64,000 bases of DNA. Source: Cherax quadricarinatus (lineage: Eukaryota; Arthropoda; Malacostraca; Decapoda; Parastacidae). The stretch spans positions 15,876,617-15,940,616 of the forward strand of contig NC_091301.1 in the NCBI RefSeq assembly GCF_038502225.1. Direction: 5' to 3'. Made by a program: the position numbers and the translations under genes. The first letter of the stretch is position 1. Every line of letters begins with the position of its first letter. This document shows, one piece after another, positions 11,110 through 21,237 of the stretch. Below the pieces are notes generated by a model. The model was not told the origin of the DNA and made no database searches. It was given only the letters and a program-made list of their open reading frames with translations.

Positions 11110-11715
11110 GGACTGATGCTTACCTGGCAGGCATTTCTTCAACTATGAATGAAGTGAATTTAAGTCTTCAGGGTGTCATCACCAGTGTCCAGCACAAAAG
11201 ACAAGGTCAAAGCAGTGATAAAAACTGATATTCTGGTCAGGCTGTTTAAGTGCGAATTTCCTTCAGAGTTTTACGTTGATATAAGAATTCACTGGTACAA
11301 TAGAAACTGTCTTGGATAAGGGAGTGAAAGTCCTCATAACTGAACACTTCAAGCAACTGAGGCAGCAGCAGGGACCTGTCTCACACCTGGATATGCAATC
11401 CACCTGTAATTTCTTCCCTTCTCACACACCTGTCATTTCACAAACAGGAGCAACTAATGGAGTTATCATCTGAAGGAAGGACTGTAAGTACAATTCAAAT
11501 GAAAAATACTTGTGGATTTCTGGGCATGAGTTAAAGTACAGTATCTGGACTTATTCAAGTAAAGCTGGTGGTGTTTCTGCACTAACAACAATAAAGACAA
11601 AGCATTGCCAGCGACTGGATGCTGATAAATATCTAAGAGTAAAACTGTTCTCAATTGCTTCATGTTAAGCTGACCTTCATCTTGAAATGCAGGTACATCC
11701 ATCACATTGATAGGT
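11110..11715 (+). pseudogene. hAT transposase C-terminal remnant (ZBED/FAM200-like)
   Basis: In shifting frames, the plus strand reads like the C-terminal part of hAT transposases of the ZBED5/SCAND3/FAM200 type. Around 11145 it gives MNEVNLSLQG. Around 11448 it gives EQLMELSSEG. Around 11560 it gives VSALTTIKTKH followed by QRLDADKYLRVKLFSI. In living relatives these segments flank the hAT dimerisation region near the C-terminus. Several frameshifts and stops break it, and I see no N-terminal catalytic part or BED finger nearby, so it is a dead fragment. The family call rests on remembered motifs. Confidence 0.75.
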
Positions 11716-12046
11716 AAACAGCAATAATACAGTATTATCTTTTAATGACATAATTCTTTTATTTTGAATTATCATTAAGATTCATAAGATGTCATAATGC
11801 TGAATATTTTAAATATGCTGTATTATGAAGGTAATGGATATGCATTATGATGTGTGCAGTTGTAAACACATTAAATAAAATATTTATTTCTGATGAGCCA
11901 TACAACAATTAGTTTTACACTACAATTAGTAATTATATTTTTTCATTTTGATATAATACAAGTATAATTTAATGCAATTGCAGGCTAAGAAGAAAACCAT
12001 TTATTTTGCAATGCATTTTGGGCAAACTACTCATATAGCATACTCT

Positions 12047-12562
12047 TTTCTTTCAACACACCGGCCGCATCCCACCGAGGCGGGGTGGCCCAAAAGGAGG
12101 TAAGAGGAAATAAACAAGAACAAGAACTAGAAAGAAAATAGAAGAAAACCCAAATGGGTGTGTATATATGTGTTTGTACATGTATGTGTAGTGTGACCTA
12201 AGTGTAAGTAGAAGTAGCAAATAAATAACAAAAAGGCACAATACCGTGACTGGAACGATACACAAATAACCCGCACATAAAAGAGAGAAGCTTACGACGA
12301 CGTTTCGGTCCAACTTGGACCATTGACAAAGTCAATGGTCCAAGTCGGACCGAAACGTCGTCGTAAGCTTCTCTCTTTTATGTGCGGGTTATTTGTGTAT
12401 AGAAGTAGCAAGATGTACCTGAAATCTTGCATGTTTATGAGACAGAAAAAGGGACACCAGCAATCCTACCATCATGTAAAACAATTACAGGCTTCCGTTT
12501 TACACTCACTTGGCAGGACGGTAGTACCTCCCTGGGCGGTTGCTGTCTACCAACCTACTACC
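12047..12562 (-). mobile_element. Non-autonomous RTE-derived composite, full leader
   Basis: On the minus strand this begins with the E leader (GTTGGTAGACAGCAACC near 12540-12555) and runs through the leader. It jumps directly to the short 3' end TTTTGGGCCACCCCGCCTCGG followed by GGTGTGTTGAAAG. Compared with 1205-1602 it lacks a further middle segment of the leader. A fold-back element sits inside it at 12221-12400. Confidence 0.75.
12221..12400. mobile_element. 180-bp fold-back element with 11-bp target duplication
   Basis: The arms 12258-12327 and 12331-12400 are 70-bp inverted repeats separated by AAA, with about one mismatch. The unit is flanked by the direct repeat AGAAGTAGCAA at 12210-12220 and 12401-12411. 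Removing the unit and one repeat restores the RTE leader. A duplication of this length is usual for LINE-mediated insertion and longer than most DNA transposons make. Confidence 0.9.
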
Positions 12563-12754
12563 TAGGATATAGCATACATACTACTAAAATCTAGACCTGG
12601 CACTTGCAAGAACCACAAGACATTGAAAATAACAAATTGGATAATTACAAAAAAAAAAAAAAAGGACCAAATTTACATCAGTTCACTTATCTGTATTTTA
12701 TGGAGTGGTTGAATTAAAGTGGTGAAATCAAAACCAGAGAATATACCAACAGTT

Positions 12755-13130
12755 AATGAATGTAACATTTTTGTGAGATTTAAGAGGTGTTTTTTAACAA
12801 TATTAGCAAAAATGTTGGCAGATGGGGAACTTTTGCCCTTTTTAGGCAGTGAGTTCCATAATTTTAGTCTTTATGTTTTTGACCAGATTGAGTTGTACAT
12901 GTGGAATATCAAAGAAATGCTAGTTCCTTGTATTGTGTCCATGTGTTGCAGGTCTCCTGATAGAATTTAAGCTCTGGGTTAATGTTAGTACTGAGTGTCC
13001 CTAAGACATAGTGTGCACAGTAGAGAGTGTGAATATTTTGTATGTTAATCAAATTTAAGCTTTTGAATAAGCAGGTGTGTGTTGCTTGGAATCTGAATGA
13101 GTGCCAAAGGTGCTGGGGGATATGTTGACT
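12755..13130 (-). pseudogene. Decayed CR1/L2-like LINE C-terminus
   Basis: Minus-strand frames give LKLWNSLPKK followed by ANIFANIVKKHLLNL, and upstream FDIPHVQLNLVK preceded by a GHNTRN-like segment. This is the usual C-terminal arrangement of CR1/L2-type ORF2 (compare DIPHVRLNLYKN in element F). Stops and frameshifts are frequent. No reverse transcriptase core is recognisable nearby. Confidence 0.6.
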
Positions 13131-13704
13131 TAGTTGTGGCCTCAAAAGTTTGGAACCACTGCCATAAATGTTCACAAAAGCAAACATTTTACTGATTACT
13201 GTACCATGTAAAAAAAACAAGAACGTCTTCTGATGTGGTTTACTGTAAAACTGTATGTCTTGCACTTTAAACAGGGCAGAGGATGGCAAATGTTTGTAAT
13301 GCTTCTGTTGTCTTGTAATGCACTCAGCTCACACCCAAGAGGTCATAGGGTAGAATCACAGTATGAGGCAGGATGTGTGGCCAAGTTCCCTAACACCTAC
13401 TGCCTGGGGGAGGACCTAAAAAAAATAGGACCCCAGTAGAAATAAGCCACAGTAATTAGTTTTATTATATTTTCCCTGGGTTACTAACCTTCAGGGTTAA
13501 TAATCAGAATAAAGTCATCGTTTCTTCATCTGGATAACCAGCTGCACACTTTAAGGGTGTCACCAAAGTTCATAGTAGAGCTAAATGTGCACACACATAC
13601 ACACACACATCGGTAGGAAACAGAAAAAGGTACCGAATTACGTTTTGTAAAAGCTTACTTAGTAAATTTATTTCAGGCATCTAAGAAGGATAAAACTAGC
13701 CTCT

Positions 13705-13793
13705 AAATAATGAGCCTCGATATAATGGACCTTAATATAACAAGCCTTGATATAATGAGCCTTGATATAATGGACCTTGATATAACAAGCTTT
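13705..13793 (+). repeat. 15-bp tandem repeat, about 6 copies
   Basis: Units are variants of GATATAATGGACCTT, alternating with GATATAATGAGCCTT and AATATAACAAGCCTT. Confidence 0.85.
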
Positions 13794-14298
13794 GAAAATA
13801 ATAGGCAAAATCCACTGAATAAATTGTACTTTTAACTTTGTTATTATTAATGTTTATTGTAATATACTAGCTGCAAATGATGTATACAGTACTCTACAGT
13901 GTTATGTATACAAGTAGAGTACTTAAGTGTTCTTTTTTAACTTGACTCTGATATAGCAAACACTTGGACAGTCTTTTAATTTCATACTGTCTTATAGTGT
14001 GATTAACAGGGGCAGTGCCAGAATTTCTATACTTGGGTGGTTGGGGTGGCTCTCTGGTTGGAAGGGGGAGGTGCAAAGAGGCTAGTTTTGAAGCAGCCTT
14101 TTTATTACTATTTTTATTTGGGGGCTGAAGAAATTTTAGGAGGCTGAAGTGCCCCAAAGCCCTTGCCTTTGCTTTGGGACACTTGGATTCTGTAATGCAG
14201 TTGAATGATGTATCCAGTCATGGGGACTGGGAGCCCTCTGTTCCAAAACTCTGTTGAAAAGAGAAAACTTATGAAAAAAGCATGGAACTATACTTCCT
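13794..14298. other. Unannotated stretch
   Basis: I recognise no gene or repeat between the short tandem array and the palindrome. Confidence 0.4.
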
Positions 14299-14302
14299 TT
14301 AA

Positions 14303-15376
14303 GCCTTTCAGGGTCCGTCCCATAGATCTACGGCTTTATGGTGAGTGTCCAAACCGTAGATCTACGCCATGAGCTCAGCTCACTCTGATAAACTGTGAGT
14401 GGTACATTTGGGCCTAGATATGAGAGAATACATCTATGTGGTATGTGTGCACCACATAAAACAGATCCTGCAGCACACTGTGTATAATGAGAGAAAAAAC
14501 TGAAATCATGATTTTTCGATTAAAACAGCGACTTTGCAGTATTTTTTCGTATGTTTTTTATAGTTGTATTTGCGATTTCTTGGTCTCGTTTGATAGAATG
14601 GAAGACATATTACAGAAATAGAGATGATTTTGATTGGTTTTAGCACTGGAAATGGCTTGAAACTGAGCTCAAAGTAGCGGAAATGTTAAATTTTTGCCGA
14701 TATTCAAGAGTAAACAAACGACCTCACACATCTAATACACGTCAGCTGGTGGGTCTAATATACATTCACAAATATGGTGATGATATTTATACAATTATTA
14801 CAGTATTGCATAACAGTAAATCTTCTATTTTTTGGTGTGAATAAAAATTCATTATGTGAATAAAAAATCAAAATGGAATTTATTTGTAAAGCCTCAAAAT
14901 GTAACTAATGAACAGAGGAAATGTTAGTTTAGTTCCAGGAATACCTACATTGTTTATTCTGGAGCCTATTTTGAAATTGGAATATTTTGAACTTTGTGTT
15001 AAATTGGCCAAATTAACAATTTCCGATCACTTTATTTTGTAGTTGAAACAGTTGATTTGGCGATTTCTTGTGCTCAATCGATAGAATAGAAGTAATACTA
15101 GTGAAATAGCTAAGAATTTGGTTGATTGGAATAATGTAATTGGCCTAAAATGGGAGTCAAAGTCGGCAAAATCGCCGACTCGTAAATATCGCTGACACAT
15201 CAAAATTCGCGAGAGCATAATTTCGTCAATTTTCCACCAAATTTCGTACTTTTTGTTTTATTACCTTCACAAAAAGATTCTCTACGATTTCATAAGAAAA
15301 AATAACAAATTTTTTTTTTGAAAATTCTTGGACACTGGTGCGTGACTTCAGATTTTGGCCTTGGACCCTGAAAGGG
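14303..15376 (-). mobile_element. piggyBac-like non-autonomous element, left arm of palindrome
   Basis: About 1,074 bp bounded by TTAA at 14299-14302 and 15377-15380. The termini are inverted: GCCTTTCAGGGTCC on the left and GGACCCTGAAAGGG on the right. TTAA target duplication and CCCTTT-type termini are piggyBac hallmarks. No transposase is encoded. The strand is relative to the copies at 15425 and 1-731. Confidence 0.85.
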
Positions 15377-15424
15377 TTAAAGTACATATTATATATCTTT
15401 TAATCATTTTAATTCGGATATTAA

Positions 15425-16500
15425 CCCTTTCAGGGTCCAAGGCCCAAATCTGGAGTCACGCACCAGTGTCCAAGAATTTTCAAAAAAAAAAATTTGTTAT
15501 TTTTTCTTATGAAATCGTAGAGAATCTTTTTGTGAAGGTAATAAAACAAAAAGTACGAAATTTGGTGGAAAATTGACGAAATTATGCTCTCGCGAATTTT
15601 GATGTGTCAGCGATATTTACGAATCGGCGATTTTGCCAACTTTGACTCCCATTTTAGGCCAATTACATTATTCCAATCAACCAAATTCTTAGCTATTTCA
15701 CTAGTATTACTTCTATTCTATCGATTGAGCACAAGAAATCGCCAAGTCAACTGTTTCAACTACAAAATAAAGTGATCGGAAATTGTTAATTTGGCCAATT
15801 TAACACAAAGTTCAAAATATTCCAATTTCAAAATAGGGTCCAGAATAAACAATGTAGGCATTCCTGGCACTAAACTAACATTTCCTCTGTTCATTAGTCG
15901 TGTTTTGAGGCTTTACAAATAAATTCCATTTTGATTTTTTATTCACATAATGAATTTTTATTCACACCAAAAAATAGAACATTTACTGCTATGCAATACT
16001 GTAATAATTGTATAAATATCATCACCATATTTGTGAATGTATATTAGACCCACCAGCTGACGTGTATTAGACGTGTGAGGTCGTTTGTTTACTCTTGAAT
16101 ATCGGCAAAAATTTAACATTTCCGCTACTTTGAGCTCAGTTTCAAGCCATTTCCAGTGCTAAAACCAATCAAAATCATCTCTATTTCTGTAATATGTCTT
16201 CCATTCTATCAAATGAGACCAAGAAATCGCAAATACAACTATAAAAAACATACGAAAAAACACTGCAAAGTTGCTGTTTTAATCAAAAAATCATGATTTC
16301 AGTTTTTTTCTCTCATTATACACAGTGTGCTGCAGGATCTGTTTTATGTGGTGCACACATACCACATAGATGTATTCTCTCATATATAGGCCCAAATGTA
16401 CCACTCACAGTTTATCAGAGTGAGCTGAGCTCATGGCGTAGATCTACGGTTTGGACACTCACCATAAAGCCGTAGATCTACGGGACGGACCCTGAAAGGG
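15425..16500 (+). mobile_element. piggyBac-like non-autonomous element, right arm of palindrome
   Basis: About 1,076 bp bounded by TTAA at 15421-15424 and 16501-16504, with termini CCCTTTCAGGGTCC and GGACCCTGAAAGGG. It is nearly the exact reverse complement of the left arm across its full length. The 40-bp spacer 15381-15420 is unrelated to either arm. Confidence 0.85.
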
Positions 16501-16504
16501 TTAA

Positions 16505-16821
16505 GAGGATGTAATACACCAGGGTGTGGTCCTTGTCGTTATGTGAGAAATATCACTAGAATCACGTTTGACTGCAACTCCCTTTCATTAGTGATTTAAC
16601 TGATGTTACAGTAGTCAGTAATTTCTCAGATGTAATTCACTTCAAAGCAACGTCAACACCACTGGCAGTTTAGCTGTCCAACTAGGTACTGCTGATTGCA
16701 GCTCTATGGCTTACAGTGGTCTTTTCTGTCAGTGCTCTTAGGCATGCTGCATCAGTTATACTGAAGTTATATTTCCATCTGCTCTAATATTTAAATAGGA
16801 ATGCATGGTTTTATATCTACT
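16505..16821. other. Unannotated stretch beside the palindrome
   Basis: I can assign no family. One short frame reads CNTPGCGPCRYVRN, a cysteine-rich string that is too short to interpret. Confidence 0.4.
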
Positions 16822-17378
16822 AGAGAGAGAGAGAGAATATGAGAGAGAGAGAGAGAGAGAATATGAGAGAGAATATGAGAGAGAATATGAGAGAGAGAGA
16901 GAGAGAATATGAGAGAGAGAGAGAATATGAGAGAGAGAGAGAATATGAGAGAGAGAATATGAGAGAGAGAATATGAGAGAGAATATGATAGAGAGAATAT
17001 GAGAGAGAGAGAATATGAGAGAGAGAGAGAGAATATGAAAGAGAGAGAATATGAGAGAGAGAGAACACGAGAGAGAGAATATGAGAGAGAATATGAGAGA
17101 GAGAGAATATGAGAGAGAGAGAATATGAGGGAGAGAGAATATGAGAGAGAGAGAGAATATGAGAGAGAGAGAGAATATGAGAGAGAATATGAGAGAGAAT
17201 GAGAGAGAGAGAGATAGAGAGAATATGAGAGAGAGAGAATATGAGAGAGAGAGAGAGAATATGAGAGAGAGAGAGAATATGAGAGAGAGAGAGAGAGAAT
17301 ATGAGAGAGAGAGAATATGAGAGAGAGAGAGAGAGAGAATATGAGAGAGAGAGAGAGAATATGAGAGAGAGAGAGAGA

Positions 17379-17430
<52 letters not shown>
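16822..17430 (+). repeat. GA-rich array with AATATGAGAGAGA units
   Basis: About 0.6 kb of (GA)n punctuated by AATAT at irregular spacing of roughly 14-24 bases, ending in a pure GA run. The long minus-strand SLSL/SYSL open frame is an artefact of this composition. Confidence 0.95.
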
Positions 17431-17432
<2 letters not shown>

Positions 17433-18099
17433 TACAGCTAGGTGTTTACACTTCCAGTAGGAAGACCACTTTCCACCTATTCTGAGAGCATTTAGCCTAT
17501 CTTGCATTTATTTAGTTGTGGTATGGTGGATTTACTGAAGGGTACATCTACACCAAGATACTGTTTCTGTAAAATTTAGTGTAGCTGATGAATTTACCTT
17601 TCAAATGAATGGATTCAAACATGTCATTTTTCTTTATAGTATCTTAGTCTAAGATGTGGATGTGATGAGTCCTAATCAGTTATATATCATTTGAAATTGC
17701 ATTTTATCTTTTCCTTTTCAGACTTGACTAGGAGGGGTAGATCTGCTCAACCTATAACAAATTGTTCTCATTCCTTTTGTTTAAGTTCTTGTTTTTTGTT
17801 CCTTGCATTTGTTAGTGCAATTTGGAAAGTGAAGTGAACCTTGGTTTCTGCAATCATGATATGCTTTACCAATCCTAGCTGTAGGTGTTAAATTGCATAG
17901 TTGTGGGTCATTATAGTACACATGACAGGATTTCTTAACATTTAAAGAGAAACATTTGTGTCCTCTCTTTATTCCCTTGATCTGTGAGCAAGTTCTCAAT
18001 AGTAGCGACTACATTATCATTAAATTTGTGTGCATCAGTGGGCTTGTAACTCTTTTACCAGTGATCCATATACTGTAATTAATAGTTATTTCTTTGATC
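17431..18099. other. Unannotated stretch
   Basis: No gene recognised. It may contain decayed downstream sequence of the endonuclease remnant that follows on the minus strand. Confidence 0.4.
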
Positions 18100-18660
18100 T
18101 GCATTGATCAAGATTAACAGTTGAGTCTTGGAAAGTGATCAGATAAAAAGATTTTCAAGTGTTATTGAGTCATGTATATGATGGATTTAGTCTTAGGCAC
18201 AGATCTAATGTATGGGCTCCATATTGTCCATTATTCTGGCACTCATATTCATTGAGGAATTGAACTAGTATAGTTCTGTTGGTGTTTGTTATTGAGCCCC
18301 CAATGTTCTATGTCCAGTATTAAAGTCTCCAATAATAATAATAGTAGCTTCTCTTATTAATGTGATCAAGTAAAGCATTAGGTTGAAACTGATTAGTTGG
18401 AGCATAAATATAATGTTATTTGAGAGGTTACCTGCTTTTACATTAACACCATAATATTGAGTGATTTAGTGAGGCAAGTTCTTTTTAACAGTTAGGCAAT
18501 TTGCATATATCAGCAACTTTGAGGAAGATTCTCCATCTAGTAGTCTGCATTCTTGCAAACAAATTATATCAATACATGTATTTTGGTTGCACTAATGTGA
18601 TGTAAGCCAGGCAACTGCTTCGTGATTGAAACAATTTTCACTGAAATAAAAAATTGTAGT
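18100..18660 (-). pseudogene. Decayed LINE AP-endonuclease domain
   Basis: Minus-strand frames give, in the order expected of an exonuclease-endonuclease-phosphatase domain, DIICLQECRL (near 18560), FIYAPTNQFQPN in a shifted frame (near 18400), IIIIGDFNTGHRTLG (near 18320) and SDHFPRLN (near 18140). The catalytic landmarks LQE, GDFN and SDH are all recognisable, but frameshifts and stops disrupt the frame. The clade cannot be given from this much sequence. Confidence 0.65.
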
Positions 18661-19264
18661 ACCTTGTTCATCGTAATCATTCCTTACAAGCCTTTGCCTG
18701 TTAAATGCAAGAGTAGTGTGCAAATACTTAAGAGTAAATAACATAGTCTGCACATTCTTTCTTTCATAACAGTTTTCCTTAATTGCCTTCTGGCATTGTC
18801 AGCACAGCCCTAAGAAATGTTTGCAAACAAAGCATTCTAATTTTTGTGCTACTAATTGTTTTTGTGTCAGTGGAGAATTTTTCACTCCTGCTCTTGTCCA
18901 TATGTTCAGAGTCAACATTCTTACCACCTAGCTTTATGTAATTTCTCACCAACTGCTTGCAATGATAATTCTTTTATGATTGATCAGCAAGCAGGTTTAA
19001 AGGAAAATGCAAATGGCTTTTGGTCATCCAGGATTTGTTGCTGTTAGCTATAGGAAACAGTACTCTTACAACTGCACATTGATCAGACAAGACTTACATA
19101 TGGCTGTCTTGTGGAGTGCCACGAGGTGCCACTCCATGGAAATAGTCAGCCTTTGCTAACTCTTCAATATCTTTTGATAGATTGTCTCATTCTTCATAGA
19201 GCAAACAGACTTCCATATTCGACCTCTCCTTCAGTGCCTACACATACTTACTATATTCTCCTCA
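18661..19264. other. Unannotated stretch
   Basis: It may include the upstream end of the decayed LINE on the minus strand. I see nothing firm. Confidence 0.4.
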
Positions 19265-19267
19265 CTG

Positions 19268-19430
19268 AAAGTCCCAACTTTTAATGCAGATTCATGCAGA
19301 CCCCTCACACTAAGGGTCTGTGGTTTAATCCCTGGCATGGGTGGAAACATTAGGCATGTCTCCTGACACCTTTTGCCGAGTTCACCTAGCAGTAAGTAGG
19401 TATGTACGTGGGTGTTAGTCAACTGTTGTG
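19268..19430 (+). repeat. Old diverged tRNA-derived SINE
   Basis: Shares CACCTAGCAGTAAGTAGGTA and GGGTGTTAGTC with the better copies at 19946-20250 and 30932-31235. GGTTTAATCCC stands where they carry the B box GGTTCGATTCC. The 5' part is badly diverged and the tail is missing. Confidence 0.6.
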
Positions 19431-19474
19431 GGATGCATACCAGGTGGTGGTAGTGTACCTTAGAAAAGGCAGGG

Positions 19475-19525
19475 CTTTGAAATGAGCTGAGGTAGGATAA
19501 TAGCTCTTAGCTTGTAAAATTGAAT
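19475..19525 (+). repeat. LINE 3' UTR fragment shared with 61.6 kb
   Basis: AAATGAGCTGAGGTAGGATA and AGCTCTTAGCTTGTAAA match the sequence just after the A-run at 61602-61660, next to the jockey-like fragment there. Confidence 0.6.
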
Positions 19526-19945
19526 TGTCTAAAAAGGTCTGCCTTTTAACCTCTAATGTTAGCAAGTCTCCCATGTACCACTGAATGACCAACACACGCT
19601 TGCTCTGCATTTATATTATAATTACTGCAGGTATTATTGCTACAGTATTATAAAATACAGTGAATGGTTATAACAGGCTATTATTACTACAATTACAGTA
19701 TTAATATATATTATATCAAAGTATGCAACTAGAAATTTCTTGCATATAAAGTCTTCTTTTTCTGAAGTATATATGTCCTCTAACTTAGAATTCCAAGGAA
19801 TTGGAACTACACTCTGATTCCTTGGATCAAACCCAAGTATAGTACTACGGATTTTTCAGGCGCTGTGTGACCCTTAGGGGTTTAGAACGTCTCCACGACT
19901 ATTATAATAATATAGTAGTAATAATTTGGCTTTAGCAGTCTAAGT

Positions 19946-20250
19946 TAAGATAAGATAAGATAAGATAAGATTTCGTTCGGATTTTTAACCCCGGAGGGTT
20001 AGCCACCCAGGATAACCCAAGAAAGTCAATGCGTCATCGAGGACTGTCTAACTTATTTCCATTGGGGTCCTTAATCTTGTCCCCCAGGATGCGACCCACA
20101 CCAGTCGACTAACACCCAGGTACCTATTTGCTGCTAGGTGAACAGGACAATAGGTGTAAGGAAACGTGTCGGAATTTCCACCCGCCGGGAATCGAACCCG
20201 GGCCCTCCGTGTGTGAAGCGGGAGCTTTAGCCACCAGACCACCGGGCCAC
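19946..20250 (-). mobile_element. tRNA-derived SINE, copy 1
   Basis: On the minus strand it starts with a tRNA-like head carrying an A-box-like TGGTGGCTAAAGC and a perfect pol III B box GGTTCGATTCC. A body of about 230 bp follows (GGTACCTGGGTGTTAGTCGA). It ends in a (TCTTA)n tail, read as (TAAGA)n on the plus strand at 19946-19971. It is nearly identical to the copy at 30932-31235. Confidence 0.9.
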
Positions 20251-20428
20251 AGTTAGATATTACTTATTGGAGAGTTGCTAAATTTGTGCATGTTAAAGGA
20301 AATTTTTATTTTTAAAATGACATTGTAATGACATTAAAATTTATGTATAGGTGACTATTTCAATAATGTACTGTACTGTTTTTTTTTTTTTTTTAAATCA
20401 TGTAGTTTTTGCAAAATACAGTGCTGAA

Positions 20429-20969
20429 CAGGTAGGCCCCACTTTTTAGTGCTTGACTTTATGCCTTTTTGCTAATTTATCTGTTTTCATTTATACCCAT
20501 TCTTTATTTATTCAGACTTCCTACAATAAATACATTCACCACTCATTGTAAGCTAAGGATAAAAATATTTTAAACTGAGTAATGTGTGTACTGTATATGC
20601 ATTTTTTAGGATTAACTCTATTGCTCTCTTAATATATGATAGTGTAAATATGTTATCAGGCTTGTATATGCATTTAAAAGTGAAAAAAAGGCTGTTTCAC
20701 TTTACAGTGATTTTCACTCAACAGCAGTAGCCCGGAACCTAACTACAGTGGACCCCCGGTTAACGAACTTTTTTCATTCCAGTAGTATGTTCAGGTGCCA
20801 GTACTGACCGAATTTTTTCCCATAAGGAATATTGTGAAGTAGATTAGTCCATTTCAGACCCCCAAACATACACGTACAAACGCACTTACATAAATACACT
20901 TACATAATTGGTCGCATTTGGAGGTGATCGTTAAGCGGGGGTCCACTGTATATATATACGGCCTGCCTG
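20429..20969 (+). mobile_element. Mariner-type MITE, family 2, copy 2, split by MITE family 1
   Basis: The left end CAGGTAGGCC and right end GGCCTGCCTG (20960-20969) are inverted, with TA following at 20970-20971. The interior matches the copy at 10751-11053 (TATATGCATTTAAAAGTG, GTGAAAAAAAGGCTG). Removing the family 1 insert at 20746-20948 leaves about 0.34 kb. Confidence 0.7.
20746..20948 (+). mobile_element. Mariner-type MITE, family 1, copy 2 (203 bp)
   Basis: Nearly identical to 1289-1491 and the same length, with TA at 20744-20745 and 20949-20950. It sits inside a family 2 MITE. Confidence 0.9.
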
Positions 20970-20983
20970 TATATGTATTGCTA

Positions 20984-21237
20984 TGAAAAAAATTACCACA
21001 GTGAGAATAGGAAATAAAACCTGAGAGCTTTCATATGCTTACACATGTACATTTTCAGAGGAATAGGAAGAAGAGACAAGAGAAGCATATTTTATAGGTT
21101 AAACCCTGAGGTTTAACATAAAAAGTTTAACATATAAAATGTGCTTCTCTTGCCTCTTCTTCCTCTAGATATGTGTCAGCACATGAAAGTGCTCAGATTT
21201 TATTTCCTATTTTCACTGTGGTAATTTTTTTTCACAT
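20984..21237. repeat. Fold-back repeat with about 115-bp imperfect arms
   Basis: The left arm 20984-21102 (ATTACCACAGTGAGAATAGG, AGAGACAAGAGAAGCATATT) is the imperfect inverse of 21124-21237 (AATGTGCTTCTCTTGCCTCT, ATTTTCACTGTGGTAAT). The loop is about 21 bases. Confidence 0.85.

Noticed and set aside
16510..16580. Cysteine-rich string CNTPGCGPCRY, perhaps from a Penelope-like element
   Set aside because: Only one short frame; I found no GIY-YIG or reverse transcriptase motif nearby.
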